Assembly (NCBI GenBank): GCA_025057135.1
Contig: JANWXY010000021.1
Coordinates: forward strand, 1-55,162
Origin: Bacteroidia bacterium
GTDB lineage: Bacteria > Bacteroidota > Bacteroidia > SpSt-205
Length of the DNA: 55,162 bases
Reading direction: 5' to 3'
Shown: piece by piece, positions 1 to 7,929 of the stretch
Layout: every line of letters starts with the position of its first letter
Position numbering within the stretch: position 1 is the stretch's first letter
Translations under genes and position numbers: made by a program
The notes under the pieces: generated by a model
Seen by the model: the letters and a program-made list of their open reading frames with translations, nothing else
What the model was told of the DNA's origin: nothing
Database searches by the model: none

Positions 1-930
1 AATGACGACCTCAAGTCTTGGTATGATACCAGCGACGAATGGATATACACGCGCTCTGGCATCAAAGAAAGGCGCTGGGTGGAGGAGCCAGCCAGTACAG
101 CTGAGCTTGGGTTATATGCGGCGCAGGAGGCTATGCGGCAAGCAGGGTGCAGCCCTCAAGACATAGACTTGATAATCTTTGCTACTCTCAGCCCAGACTT
201 GTACTTTCCCGGTTCAGGGGTGCTTTTGCAGCATAAGCTGGGGTTGGAGACTACGCCAGCTTTGGATATTCGGCAGCAGTGTTCGGGATTCATATATGGG
301 CTGAGTATCGCGGATCAGTTTATCCGTTCGGGGATGTATAAGCGGATTCTGCTTGTTGGCGCGGAGATCCAATCTACGTGGATAGACTATACGCCAGAGG
401 GGCGCACTGTGGGCGTACTTTTTGGAGATGGAGCGGGAGCTGTGGTGGTAGAGGCTTCTCAGGACTCTGAGCGAGGTATTTTATCCACGCATCTGTATAG
501 CCAGGGGGCACACGCGATGGAATTGTGTATAGCGGAACCTTCTTCGGCCTCTCGTAGCCATCGGCTTATCGGCAGCTATGGCATGCGTCCGTACATGAAT
601 GGTAAAGAGGTTTTTCGCCATGCCGTCCAACGCATGGGGGAGGCTGTGCAAGTAGCCCTTTCTACTCAGGGATGGAAGCCTGAGGAAGTAGATTTATTCG
701 TGCTCCATCAAGCCAACATCCGAATTGTCCAAGCTGTTGCTGATTTTTTTCAGCTGCCGATTGGGAAGTTTTTCAACAATATCCATAAATACGGCAATAC
801 TACTGCCGCGAGCATTCCGATATGTCTGTATGAGGCACAGGCAGAGGGGCGGCTAAAGTCTGGCGATAAAGTCATACTTGCCGCTTTTGGCTCAGGGTTT
901 ACCTGGGGAAGTGTAGCGATGATATGGTGA
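1..930 (+). CDS. fabH: 3-oxoacyl-ACP synthase III (5' partial)
   Basis: Condenses a starter acyl-CoA with malonyl-ACP to begin fatty acid synthesis in the cytoplasm. The frame is open from base 1, giving 'DTSDEWIYTRSGIKER', a hallmark of the FabH N-terminus, so the gene enters from the left edge. The GTG start at 79 in the ORF track is an artefact of truncation. The thiolase-fold catalytic triad is present in the visible 309 residues: Cys in 'QQCSGF' (about 94), His in 'VLHQANIRI' (about 236) and Asn in 'YGNTTAAS' (about 266). The C-terminus 'GSGFTWGS' is also typical. About 20-30 N-terminal residues are missing, judged from family length. It overlaps the FkbM gene by 7 nt, suggesting co-transcription. 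Whether it serves general fatty acid initiation or a specialised lipid cannot be decided here. Confidence 0.93.
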   Translation, partial: NDDLKSWYDTSDEWIYTRSGIKERRWVEEPASTAELGLYAAQEAMRQAGCSPQDIDLIIFATLSPDLYFPGSGVLLQHKLGLETTPALDIRQQCSGFIYGLSIADQFIRSGMYKRILLVGAEIQSTWIDYTPEGRTVGVLFGDGAGAVVVEASQDSERGILSTHLYSQGAHAMELCIAEPSSASRSHRLIGSYGMRPYMNGKEVFRHAVQRMGEAVQVALSTQGWKPEEVDLFVLHQANIRIVQAVADFFQLPIGKFFNNIHKYGNTTAASIPICLYEAQAEGRLKSGDKVILAAFGSGFTWGSVAMIW

Positions 931-1790
931 GGGAATGGCTAACCATCCGCGGTGAGCGATGGATAGATACTCTGATGCTATGGATAAACGGACTTTTCTG
1001 GCTGCCCAGGCGGTGGTATGCTCAACGCTCAGGTCCTCCTAATACCGCATGGCATAAGCTTATGCAGAATCCCAGCAGGCATTGGTCCCGATGGCCTTTT
1101 TCTCTACAAGGGCGGTTTTTTCGATGGCAAGGTCATCTAATCACTGACGCGCTCGGCTTGACATGGTTTTTAGGACGGCAGCATCAGGATATGCATTCGG
1201 TATGGCTCAGTCGGATCGCTACGGGTCAAATCGGTATAGATATTGGCGCACACCGGGGCTACTGGAGTCTCTTCTATCGCTTTCAGATGCCTATGTCGGC
1301 TCGGGTCATTCTATTAGAGCCCGACCCAGAAAACTACGCTTATCTCCTTCAAAACTTGGCTGCTAATCACGCAGACTGGGGTATAGCTCTACCCGTGGCG
1401 GCGTGGAAAGCCCCAGCTCGGCTATCTCTTCGTAGGTTAGCTATGAATAGTGTGCATGACTCTTTTGGAGGAAAAGTAGAGGCGAGCGAGACTTGGGATA
1501 CACTTGCGACTTCAATAGACTCCATTGTTGAGGCTCTGGCGCTGCCCACAGTAGATTGGATAAAGATAGATGTAGAAGGTGCAGAATTAGAAGTTCTGGA
1601 AGGGGCCGCTGAAACGCTGCGGCGTTTTTCTCCTACATTGTGGATAGAAATTCACGATACCTGGGAGCCTGTGAAAGGTATTTTGACCCGTTTTGCTTAC
1701 GAAGTGAAAGATAGCATAGAAAAGGAAGGCACAGAAACATACAGCCGAATAGGATATATCTGGGCAGAGCGCTGCGCGAATAATGCATGA
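924..1790 (+). CDS. FkbM family SAM-dependent methyltransferase
   Basis: A 288-residue protein with a class I SAM-binding core in its second half: 'IGIDIGAHRGYWS' is motif I, 'VILLEPDPENY' holds the acidic residue that binds the SAM ribose, and 'VDWIKIDVEGAELEVLEGA' is the signature of the FkbM family. FkbM enzymes O-methylate sugars, polyketides and similar secondary substrates, and the actual substrate is not visible here. The N-terminal ~95 residues are basic and aromatic-rich with no motif I recognise. The start overlaps fabH by 7 nt and the end overlaps mutY by 8 nt, so the three genes form one transcription unit, although no pathway link between them is obvious. Confidence 0.85.
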   Translation: MVREWLTIRGERWIDTLMLWINGLFWLPRRWYAQRSGPPNTAWHKLMQNPSRHWSRWPFSLQGRFFRWQGHLITDALGLTWFLGRQHQDMHSVWLSRIATGQIGIDIGAHRGYWSLFYRFQMPMSARVILLEPDPENYAYLLQNLAANHADWGIALPVAAWKAPARLSLRRLAMNSVHDSFGGKVEASETWDTLATSIDSIVEALALPTVDWIKIDVEGAELEVLEGAAETLRRFSPTLWIEIHDTWEPVKGILTRFAYEVKDSIEKEGTETYSRIGYIWAERCANNA

Positions 1791-2778
1791 AAGCCTGCTG
1801 AAGAAGCTTCAAAGCTGGTATGAAAGAAACGGGCGCCTCCTGCCTTGGCGGGAAGGAGAAGACCCCTATCGTATTTGGGTGATAGAAACGCTTCTCCAGC
1901 AGACTCAAATAGCTCAAGTAGAAGCGAGAATAGAGCGGTTCTTTACAGCATTTCCTTCGATAGAGAGTCTCGCTTATGCGTCTTTGGAGGAGGTTCTTGC
2001 TTTATGGCAGGGACTTGGGTATTATCAGCGTGCGCACAATCTCCATCGGGCCGCTCAGAAGCTATGCGCAATCGGCGGTTTTTCTGCTATAAGGGAGTCG
2101 CCCAATCCTTTGAAGGCACTCATGAGACTGCCCGGTGTGGGACCATACACGGCGCGGGCTATATTGAGCTTTGCCGGATGGGGGCATTTTCTACCCGTGG
2201 ATGGAAATATCATGCGCGTTTTGAGTCGCCTATGGGCGGAAAAAGAACGCAATCGTGAGTTTTATCAGCGCAAAGCCGATGCCTTGCCAGTAGCATGGCG
2301 TCAACGATGGGTAGCCTACGCTCTAATGGATTTAGCCCAGCTTATCTGTGTGCCTCGGCGGCCAAGATGCCTTCTTTGTCCTCTCGCTTCGGGCTGTGCA
2401 GCCTTACAAGGCGGCAATCCGAGCCTTTATCCATTACGGCTTCCCCGAAGCAAAAAGCCTGACCGATACTTTCTCGTGAGCCTATATGCAGACGTGAGGG
2501 GGGTATCGTTACTACGACGCCCCCCTCGGGGATTCTGGGGAGGATTGTGGTCCCTTCCCCTGCGAGAGCTTTCCACAAAACCTGAGATGCCCCCGGATTT
2601 CACCCATGAGCTCACGCATTTTAGGCTCTTCGGATACCTTGAGCGAATGACGCAGCCACCGGACAATACTCAGCTTATCCCTTGGGGGGCGCTACCGGCA
2701 TATGCTCTGCCTGCGCCTATCTTTCGGCTACTCGTGCAGGAAGCGGAAGCTTACGGTGTGACCATCTCGGCGAACTAA
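1783..2778 (+). CDS. mutY: A/G-specific adenine DNA glycosylase
   Basis: Removes adenine mispaired with 8-oxoguanine in base excision repair. Visible features in order: catalytic Glu35 in 'VIETLLQQTQ', the helix-hairpin-helix 'LPGVGPYTA' (about 116-124), catalytic Asp140 in 'VDGNIMRVLSRL', and the 4Fe-4S cluster ligands C-X6-C-X2-C-X5-C at 189, 196, 199 and 205. The C-terminal ~110 residues form the MutT-like 8-oxoG recognition domain, with 'HELTHFRLFGYLERM' matching the conserved FTH region. The length of 331 residues is normal. The 3' end overlaps the convergent protease gene by 51 nt. In Flavobacteria mutY often lies near ssb and gldE-gldD (from memory); here gldE-gldD is about 16 kb away. 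Confidence 0.95.
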   Translation: MHESLLKKLQSWYERNGRLLPWREGEDPYRIWVIETLLQQTQIAQVEARIERFFTAFPSIESLAYASLEEVLALWQGLGYYQRAHNLHRAAQKLCAIGGFSAIRESPNPLKALMRLPGVGPYTARAILSFAGWGHFLPVDGNIMRVLSRLWAEKERNREFYQRKADALPVAWRQRWVAYALMDLAQLICVPRRPRCLLCPLASGCAALQGGNPSLYPLRLPRSKKPDRYFLVSLYADVRGVSLLRRPPRGFWGGLWSLPLRELSTKPEMPPDFTHELTHFRLFGYLERMTQPPDNTQLIPWGALPAYALPAPIFRLLVQEAEAYGVTISAN

Positions 2779-4977
2779 CGCTAAATATAGTCCGCTGGGC
2801 CACGTTGTGAGGGGTATGGCTGTCTCGCCTGCTTGCACAGTATTTTGCCACACGACTCGTCCATCTGTATCGTAGATGGAGACTTCGGCAGGCTCGCCCG
2901 CAGGTAAAGATATCCACAGTGCTTCTCTGGCAGGTACAGGATAAAAGCGTATGCCCGACACAGGGTTTTCATGGAAAAGAGCTGTCGCTGCACCATCACT
3001 GGTGTAGGAGGCTTGCCATCCTGCGCGTGTGATAGAGCTATCAGAGGTGAAAACGATAAGCATCTTACCGCTATTGGCAGTAATCGGCATTGGGAGGGAG
3101 TCGCCGGAATAGGAGCCTATAAGAGGAGCAGATGTCGTCGTACCATCGTATATCCGCACAAAGTCGTATCCTCTCTCTGTTCTGAAAGCAGAGAAGGTCA
3201 AAGTTACGTAAGTTGCCCCTACGGGCTGGATTAACCAGCGGCAATTGGTTCGGTTGGTGTAATCGCTTACCCCACTACCATCCGATATCGTGCCGGAAGG
3301 AGCTGTGATGACTGCGGTCCCACTACAATAGGGGGTGTTTAGGGTAGTATAACTTAGGTTCCAGCCTTCATCCGTTACAGACCCGTCTGTGGTGAAGTAC
3401 ACGGTCGCTTCGGGTACCGAGGTGGTAACCACCGGAGGTAAGTTTGACCCAGAGAAGCGTCTCACCATAACGCGCGAATTCACCTGTCCGCCATCGTAGA
3501 TGGTGACAAAATCGTAGTTGGCTTCGGTTTTGAACTGGCTAAACTCTATCCGAATGCCGGTACCCTGACCAGGACGGATAATCCAGCGGCAATCTGCGTC
3601 GTTACGATAGTTATTGGAGCCGCTGCCGTCGGAGAATGTACCGCTACTTTGAGTGAGTAACTGGGTCCCTCCACATAAGGTTGGCGCTTGTACTGTATAT
3701 GTAGCCTGAAAGCCTGCCGCGGTACCAGAGCCATTAGTTTTGAGCCGTACAAGCATCGCCCCCCCCGAAGAAGTGAGGTTAGGTGGCAAACTCGTACCTG
3801 AATAGGCACCTAAACGCGGGGAGCTTATAGTGGCTCCATCGTAGATAATAACGGAGTCTCCGGGGAGGAGGTTGAAGCTCTGAAAAGAAAGAGTAATGCT
3901 CGTAACTCCTGGGGGTTGAATGACCCATCGGCAATCCGCATTATCAGTGTAGTTTCCACTACCGTCAGAAATAGACCCAGAGGTGGCAGTAAGGGTAATC
4001 GTTCCACTGCAGCTGCCCGGCGCAGTACATCCAGGGGAGCTAAGAAGTCCCGCTCGATAACCTGTGGGGCTTAGGACGGCGCGCATCCGATTTTTCTGCC
4101 CCTGAGTGAACATAACAAGGCAGTGATCGTCTCCGTAGTCCATGTAGTTCATGAACATGTCGCTGGTATTTCCGCAAGAAGGGTGAGGGAAAGTAGGGCA
4201 ACCGTAGTTGGGACCTTCTTGGGGAGGGGTATCGGCGACATAGTCGTCCCCACACTGGGCATCTCCCCAAATATGGCGAAGGTTTAGCCAGTGTCCAACC
4301 TCGTGGGTAGCCGTTCGTCCTTTATTGAAGGGGGCTTGGGCGCTTCCCCCTCGCCCGAAGTAGCGATAGTTGATGACTACGCCATCTTCTGCGGCAGAGC
4401 CCCCACCGGGAAACTGCGCATATCCAAGCAACCCACCCGAGAGGTTACAGACCCAAATGTTTAGGTACTGGTCTGTGGGCCAGGCATCTTTTCCGCCCCT
4501 ACTTGAGTACTTCACGTCATCAGAGTAAATGTCAAATGAAGTCTTCGTCGTCTGCGTTCGGGTAATACCCGTGGTGGGGTTGCCCTGGGGGTCTCGGGTT
4601 GCCAGACAAAACTGGACTTCCACGTCCGCTGTCAAAGATGCAAATAAGGAAGGTGTATTCGCGACATCTGTATTTTGCCGGCGGAAGTCCTCATTCAGCA
4701 CATCTATCTGGGACTGAACTTGAGCGTCTGAAACATTTTCTGCGCTGGTGCGGTAGACAATATGTACCACGACGGGGATAGTAATCACGCTGCCTGTTCG
4801 TAAGTGGGGTAGAGTTTGTAGCTGCTGGATATAACCTCGCGTCTGAGCTTCAACAGCTGCCATTCGCTGGGCTATAGTGGGGTCTCGTTGCATGAGATAG
4901 GCTAACCTTTCCATAGTCCCACATCGATGATGTTGTGCGTATATTAGGCTGGTCAGAATGAAGATGGAGTATCGCAT
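2728..4977 (-). CDS. Secreted M43 (pappalysin-type) metalloprotease with three CUB domains and T9SS sorting domain
   Basis: Likely exported by T9SS to the cell surface or medium. The order is a signal peptide (MRYSIFILTSLIYAQ), a zinc metalloprotease domain with 'HEVGHWLNLRH' (metzincin HExxHxxxxxH, around residue 225) and Met-turn 'MNYMDY', then three successive CUB domains. Each CUB domain has a 'SGxxSDGSG...CRWxIxP...IYDG' pattern. The C-terminal ~75 residues ('FYPVPAREALWIS' to 'FRFLHE', with 'DGRVVW' and 'WPSGLYLALVR') are a type A T9SS sorting domain. I chose the internal ATG at 4977 over the track start at 5004 because the signal peptide begins there and a perfect TAttTTTG box ends 4 nt before it. 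Its last 51 nt overlap the end of mutY. The peptide substrate is unknown. Confidence 0.9.
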   Translation of the reverse strand: MRYSIFILTSLIYAQHHRCGTMERLAYLMQRDPTIAQRMAAVEAQTRGYIQQLQTLPHLRTGSVITIPVVVHIVYRTSAENVSDAQVQSQIDVLNEDFRRQNTDVANTPSLFASLTADVEVQFCLATRDPQGNPTTGITRTQTTKTSFDIYSDDVKYSSRGGKDAWPTDQYLNIWVCNLSGGLLGYAQFPGGGSAAEDGVVINYRYFGRGGSAQAPFNKGRTATHEVGHWLNLRHIWGDAQCGDDYVADTPPQEGPNYGCPTFPHPSCGNTSDMFMNYMDYGDDHCLVMFTQGQKNRMRAVLSPTGYRAGLLSSPGCTAPGSCSGTITLTATSGSISDGSGNYTDNADCRWVIQPPGVTSITLSFQSFNLLPGDSVIIYDGATISSPRLGAYSGTSLPPNLTSSGGAMLVRLKTNGSGTAAGFQATYTVQAPTLCGGTQLLTQSSGTFSDGSGSNNYRNDADCRWIIRPGQGTGIRIEFSQFKTEANYDFVTIYDGGQVNSRVMVRRFSGSNLPPVVTTSVPEATVYFTTDGSVTDEGWNLSYTTLNTPYCSGTAVITAPSGTISDGSGVSDYTNRTNCRWLIQPVGATYVTLTFSAFRTERGYDFVRIYDGTTTSAPLIGSYSGDSLPMPITANSGKMLIVFTSDSSITRAGWQASYTSDGAATALFHENPVSGIRFYPVPAREALWISLPAGEPAEVSIYDTDGRVVWQNTVQAGETAIPLTTWPSGLYLALVRRDGHTVSFRFLHE

Positions 4978-4981
4978 ACGC

Positions 4982-4989
4982 CAAAAATA
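4982..4989 (-). promoter_or_regulatory. -7 promoter box TATTTTTG, 4 nt before the M43 protease start
   Basis: Perfect match to the Bacteroidota -7 element TAnnTTTG with spacer gcgt before ATG 4977. No clear -33 element is seen. It opposes the box at 5012-5019 in a 46-nt divergent gap. Confidence 0.7.
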
Positions 4990-5011
4990 TACATTTCGGG
5001 GCATCTGAGCT

Positions 5012-5019
5012 TACCTTTG
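5012..5019 (+). promoter_or_regulatory. -7 promoter box TACCTTTG, 4 nt before the M16 peptidase start
   Basis: Perfect TAnnTTTG with spacer tgac before ATG 5024. The expected transcription start falls at or beside the start codon, implying a leaderless or nearly leaderless mRNA. Confidence 0.7.
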
Positions 5020-5023
5020 TGAC

Positions 5024-7915
5024 ATGTGGAAACTCGGTTGGGCGGGGCTATGGTGCTTCTTGTGGGCGCAGACAAAGCTTATATTCAGTGACTCCCTTCG
5101 TCAAGTGTATGTCTATCAGCTTCCCAATCAGCTCACCGTAATCGTCAGTCCTAACTCCTCTTCACCGCAGGCTTATGTGATTATAGCCACTCGAGCTGGT
5201 AGCAAAAATGATCCCGCTGATAACACAGGTTTAGCTCACTACTTGGAGCACATGCTTTTCAAAGGGACCGACAGGTATGGCACGAAAGATTTTGACCGAG
5301 AGAAAGTGTATTTAGATGCCATAGAGGACCTCTATGAGCGGTATAATAAGACGAAAGACTCCCTTCAGAGACTCCTCATTTACAGGCAAATAGACTCGGT
5401 CTCTCAGCTGGCGGCGCAGTGGGCTATTCCGAATGAGTATGACCGGATGGTTAGTGCAATCGGCGCACAAGGTACAAATGCTTTCACCAGCTTTGACGTG
5501 ACAGCATACGTGAATGAGGTCCCAAGCCATCAGGTAGAGCAGCTTCTCCGATTGGAAGCTGAGCGATTTCGCAAGCCTGTTTTGCGACTTTTTCATACAG
5601 AGTTAGAGGCGGTTTATGAGGAGAAAAATATCGCCATAGACAATGAGTCCAGAGAGCTCTCAGAGAAAGTTCTGGCAGCTCTTTTTCCTGATCACCCCTA
5701 TGGCACACAAACTACCATAGGCACCATAGAGCATCTCAAAAATCCTTCTATCAGTGCCATCAAGCGTTTCTATGATACCTACTATGTGCCTAACAACATG
5801 GCCGTCATCGTAGTAGGAGATGTTCAGCCGCAGAGCGTGGTAAAGTGGATTGAGAACTACTGGGGTGGTTTTCAGCCCAAACCTGTACCTCCATTTTCTT
5901 ATCAGAAAGGGGCCCCTTCTCCTATAAAAAAACGCACATTTGTAGAGGTAGTCGGGCCCCAGTCCGCCTCCGTACAGATAGCTTTTCGTATGCCACCGGC
6001 GGATACGCGCGAGGCGAAGCTCCTGCGTGTATTAGATCAGATTCTCTCAAACCCTACCATGGGGCTTCTGGATGAATGGCTTGTTTATAGCCGAAAAGTC
6101 AAATCTGCGGGCTGCTCCCCGATGTTCCTGAGTGACCACAGCGTCCATTATTTCTACGCCGAACCCAAACCAGGACAGAGCTTAGAAGAAACGGAGAAAC
6201 TGCTCTGGGAGGCTATACGGCGAATCCAGAAAGGTGATTTTGAGGAGAGCCTGATTGAAGCGGCCGTGAATGACCTTCTATTCAACGAGATGAAAAGCTG
6301 GCGTGTGAATACCTCTCGCGCTCATGCCCTCTTAGATATTTTCGTGAAGCAAAAAAGCTGGTCAGAAGCACTGCGCGAAACATCAGAGCTGCGCCGTATC
6401 TCAAAGAAAGAACTCGTTGCTTTTGCTCGAAAGTATTACGCTCGGAATCGCTGTGTAGTGGCTTACAAGCGTCAGGGAGAGCGCCCTAAACTTCCTAAGG
6501 TACCTAAGCCTCCAATCACGCCCTTATCCATAGAGCGCCGTATGGCGTCTTCTTATGCTCAGGCGTTTTTATCAGAGGCGGGAGAGCGTCCCCTACCGTC
6601 CCCAGAGTTTGTCTCTTTTGATAGTGTGCTTGAGAAAGGCGCACTTCACCAGAAGGTGCCTTTGTATGCGATACAAAATACGGATGATAGCTTATTTACT
6701 CTCATCTGGTACCTCCCCCTCGGTAGCGCACACGATAAATGGATACCCACCCTCATGTCATACTATGAGAAAGTGGGTCCGAAAGGAATGAGTGTGCGAG
6801 AGTTTCGTCGACGCCTTTTTCTATTAGGCGGGAGAGTCAGCTTCAATGCGGGGGATCGAGAGAGTTATGTCATCGTAGAGGGGCTGACGCGAAACCTTTC
6901 CGAAATAGCTGCGCTCGTAGATTCCCTTCTCAAGGTGCCCGACGCAAACGAGGAGATTTGGTCGTTTCTCCGAGCCAACATTCTCAAAAGTAGGGCGGAT
7001 GCTAAAAAGAATCCTGGAGTCATTCAGAACATGCTTTCTCTATATGGGCTCTACGGAAGCGATCATCCGCGTAAGCATGCCCCTTCTGAGAGCGAATTTC
7101 AACAGATGACGGCGTCGGAGCTGGCCCGTCGTGCAGCCGAGCTTTGGAGGTATCCTTGGGAAATGTACTATGACGGACCTGGCGGGGCATCTGCAGCTTC
7201 CATTTTGGAAAGGTGCGTTCGTGTGCCTCCATCATGGCAGCCGCCCGTCGCTCCTAAGCCGTTTTCTATGCAGGAAACGCCTGATAAGGAGGTCTATTTC
7301 GTGCATTTCCCGATGGTTCGGGCGGTGCTACAATGGATACATCGCTCGGTGCCTTATCGTAGAGATTTATATCCGCTTAGTACTTACTTCACAGAATACT
7401 TCGGGGGGGGCATGTCGGCGGTAGTTTTTCAGGAAATCCGAGAGGCGAAAGGTTTAGCCTATTCAGCTCATGCCTACTTCGCCACACCTTCTCGTCCAGA
7501 CCTGCATATGTACTTCGTAGGCGGTGTCAGTACTCAAGCCGATAAGCTCATAGAGGCATACGAGGCGATGGAACTGCTCATAGATAGTCTGCGGGTTATC
7601 TCTTCTCTGGCGGATGTAGCCCGTCGGTCTTTGTTATCCCAGCTTGTCAGCGAAAGGCTCAGGCATGAGCGTGTATTTTTCTCTTATTGGGATGCACGCC
7701 GTTTTGGATTAGCGCGGGAGCGCCGAGCAGACCTCTGGGAGGCTCTCCAGTACATGTCTGATAAAGACTTAGTAGACTTTCACAGGACATACCTTCAGCG
7801 CAAACCGCGCCTTTTACTCCTGATGGGGGATCAAACGCGCCTCCCTCTGGATAAGCTTCGCGCAAAAGGGCTCACTATTCGTGAAGTCAAGATAGAAGAG
7901 CTTTTCGGCTACTGA
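5024..7915 (+). CDS. M16 family zinc peptidase (insulinase/pitrilysin-like), secreted
   Basis: A 963-residue inverzincin peptidase with an apparent signal peptide (MWKLGWAGLWCFLWAQ), so probably periplasmic. The inverted zinc motif HxxEH is 'HYLEHM' at 72-76, with the third ligand Glu near 195 in 'TELEAVYEEKN'. A peptidase M16 C-terminal module follows ('NNMAVIVVGDVQPQSVVKW'). The second half repeats the fold without an HxxEH ('FGGGMSAVVFQEIREAKGLAYS'), as usual for the inactive domain of long two-repeat M16 proteins. M16 enzymes cut peptides inside a closed chamber. Divergent from the M43 protease, so two secreted peptidases share one control region. It ends 14 nt before the convergent glycosidase-like gene. 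Confidence 0.9.
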   Translation: MWKLGWAGLWCFLWAQTKLIFSDSLRQVYVYQLPNQLTVIVSPNSSSPQAYVIIATRAGSKNDPADNTGLAHYLEHMLFKGTDRYGTKDFDREKVYLDAIEDLYERYNKTKDSLQRLLIYRQIDSVSQLAAQWAIPNEYDRMVSAIGAQGTNAFTSFDVTAYVNEVPSHQVEQLLRLEAERFRKPVLRLFHTELEAVYEEKNIAIDNESRELSEKVLAALFPDHPYGTQTTIGTIEHLKNPSISAIKRFYDTYYVPNNMAVIVVGDVQPQSVVKWIENYWGGFQPKPVPPFSYQKGAPSPIKKRTFVEVVGPQSASVQIAFRMPPADTREAKLLRVLDQILSNPTMGLLDEWLVYSRKVKSAGCSPMFLSDHSVHYFYAEPKPGQSLEETEKLLWEAIRRIQKGDFEESLIEAAVNDLLFNEMKSWRVNTSRAHALLDIFVKQKSWSEALRETSELRRISKKELVAFARKYYARNRCVVAYKRQGERPKLPKVPKPPITPLSIERRMASSYAQAFLSEAGERPLPSPEFVSFDSVLEKGALHQKVPLYAIQNTDDSLFTLIWYLPLGSAHDKWIPTLMSYYEKVGPKGMSVREFRRRLFLLGGRVSFNAGDRESYVIVEGLTRNLSEIAALVDSLLKVPDANEEIWSFLRANILKSRADAKKNPGVIQNMLSLYGLYGSDHPRKHAPSESEFQQMTASELARRAAELWRYPWEMYYDGPGGASAASILERCVRVPPSWQPPVAPKPFSMQETPDKEVYFVHFPMVRAVLQWIHRSVPYRRDLYPLSTYFTEYFGGGMSAVVFQEIREAKGLAYSAHAYFATPSRPDLHMYFVGGVSTQADKLIEAYEAMELLIDSLRVISSLADVARRSLLSQLVSERLRHERVFFSYWDARRFGLARERRADLWEALQYMSDKDLVDFHRTYLQRKPRLLLLMGDQTRLPLDKLRAKGLTIREVKIEELFGY

Positions 7916-7929
7916 GGGGCGGATATGGC

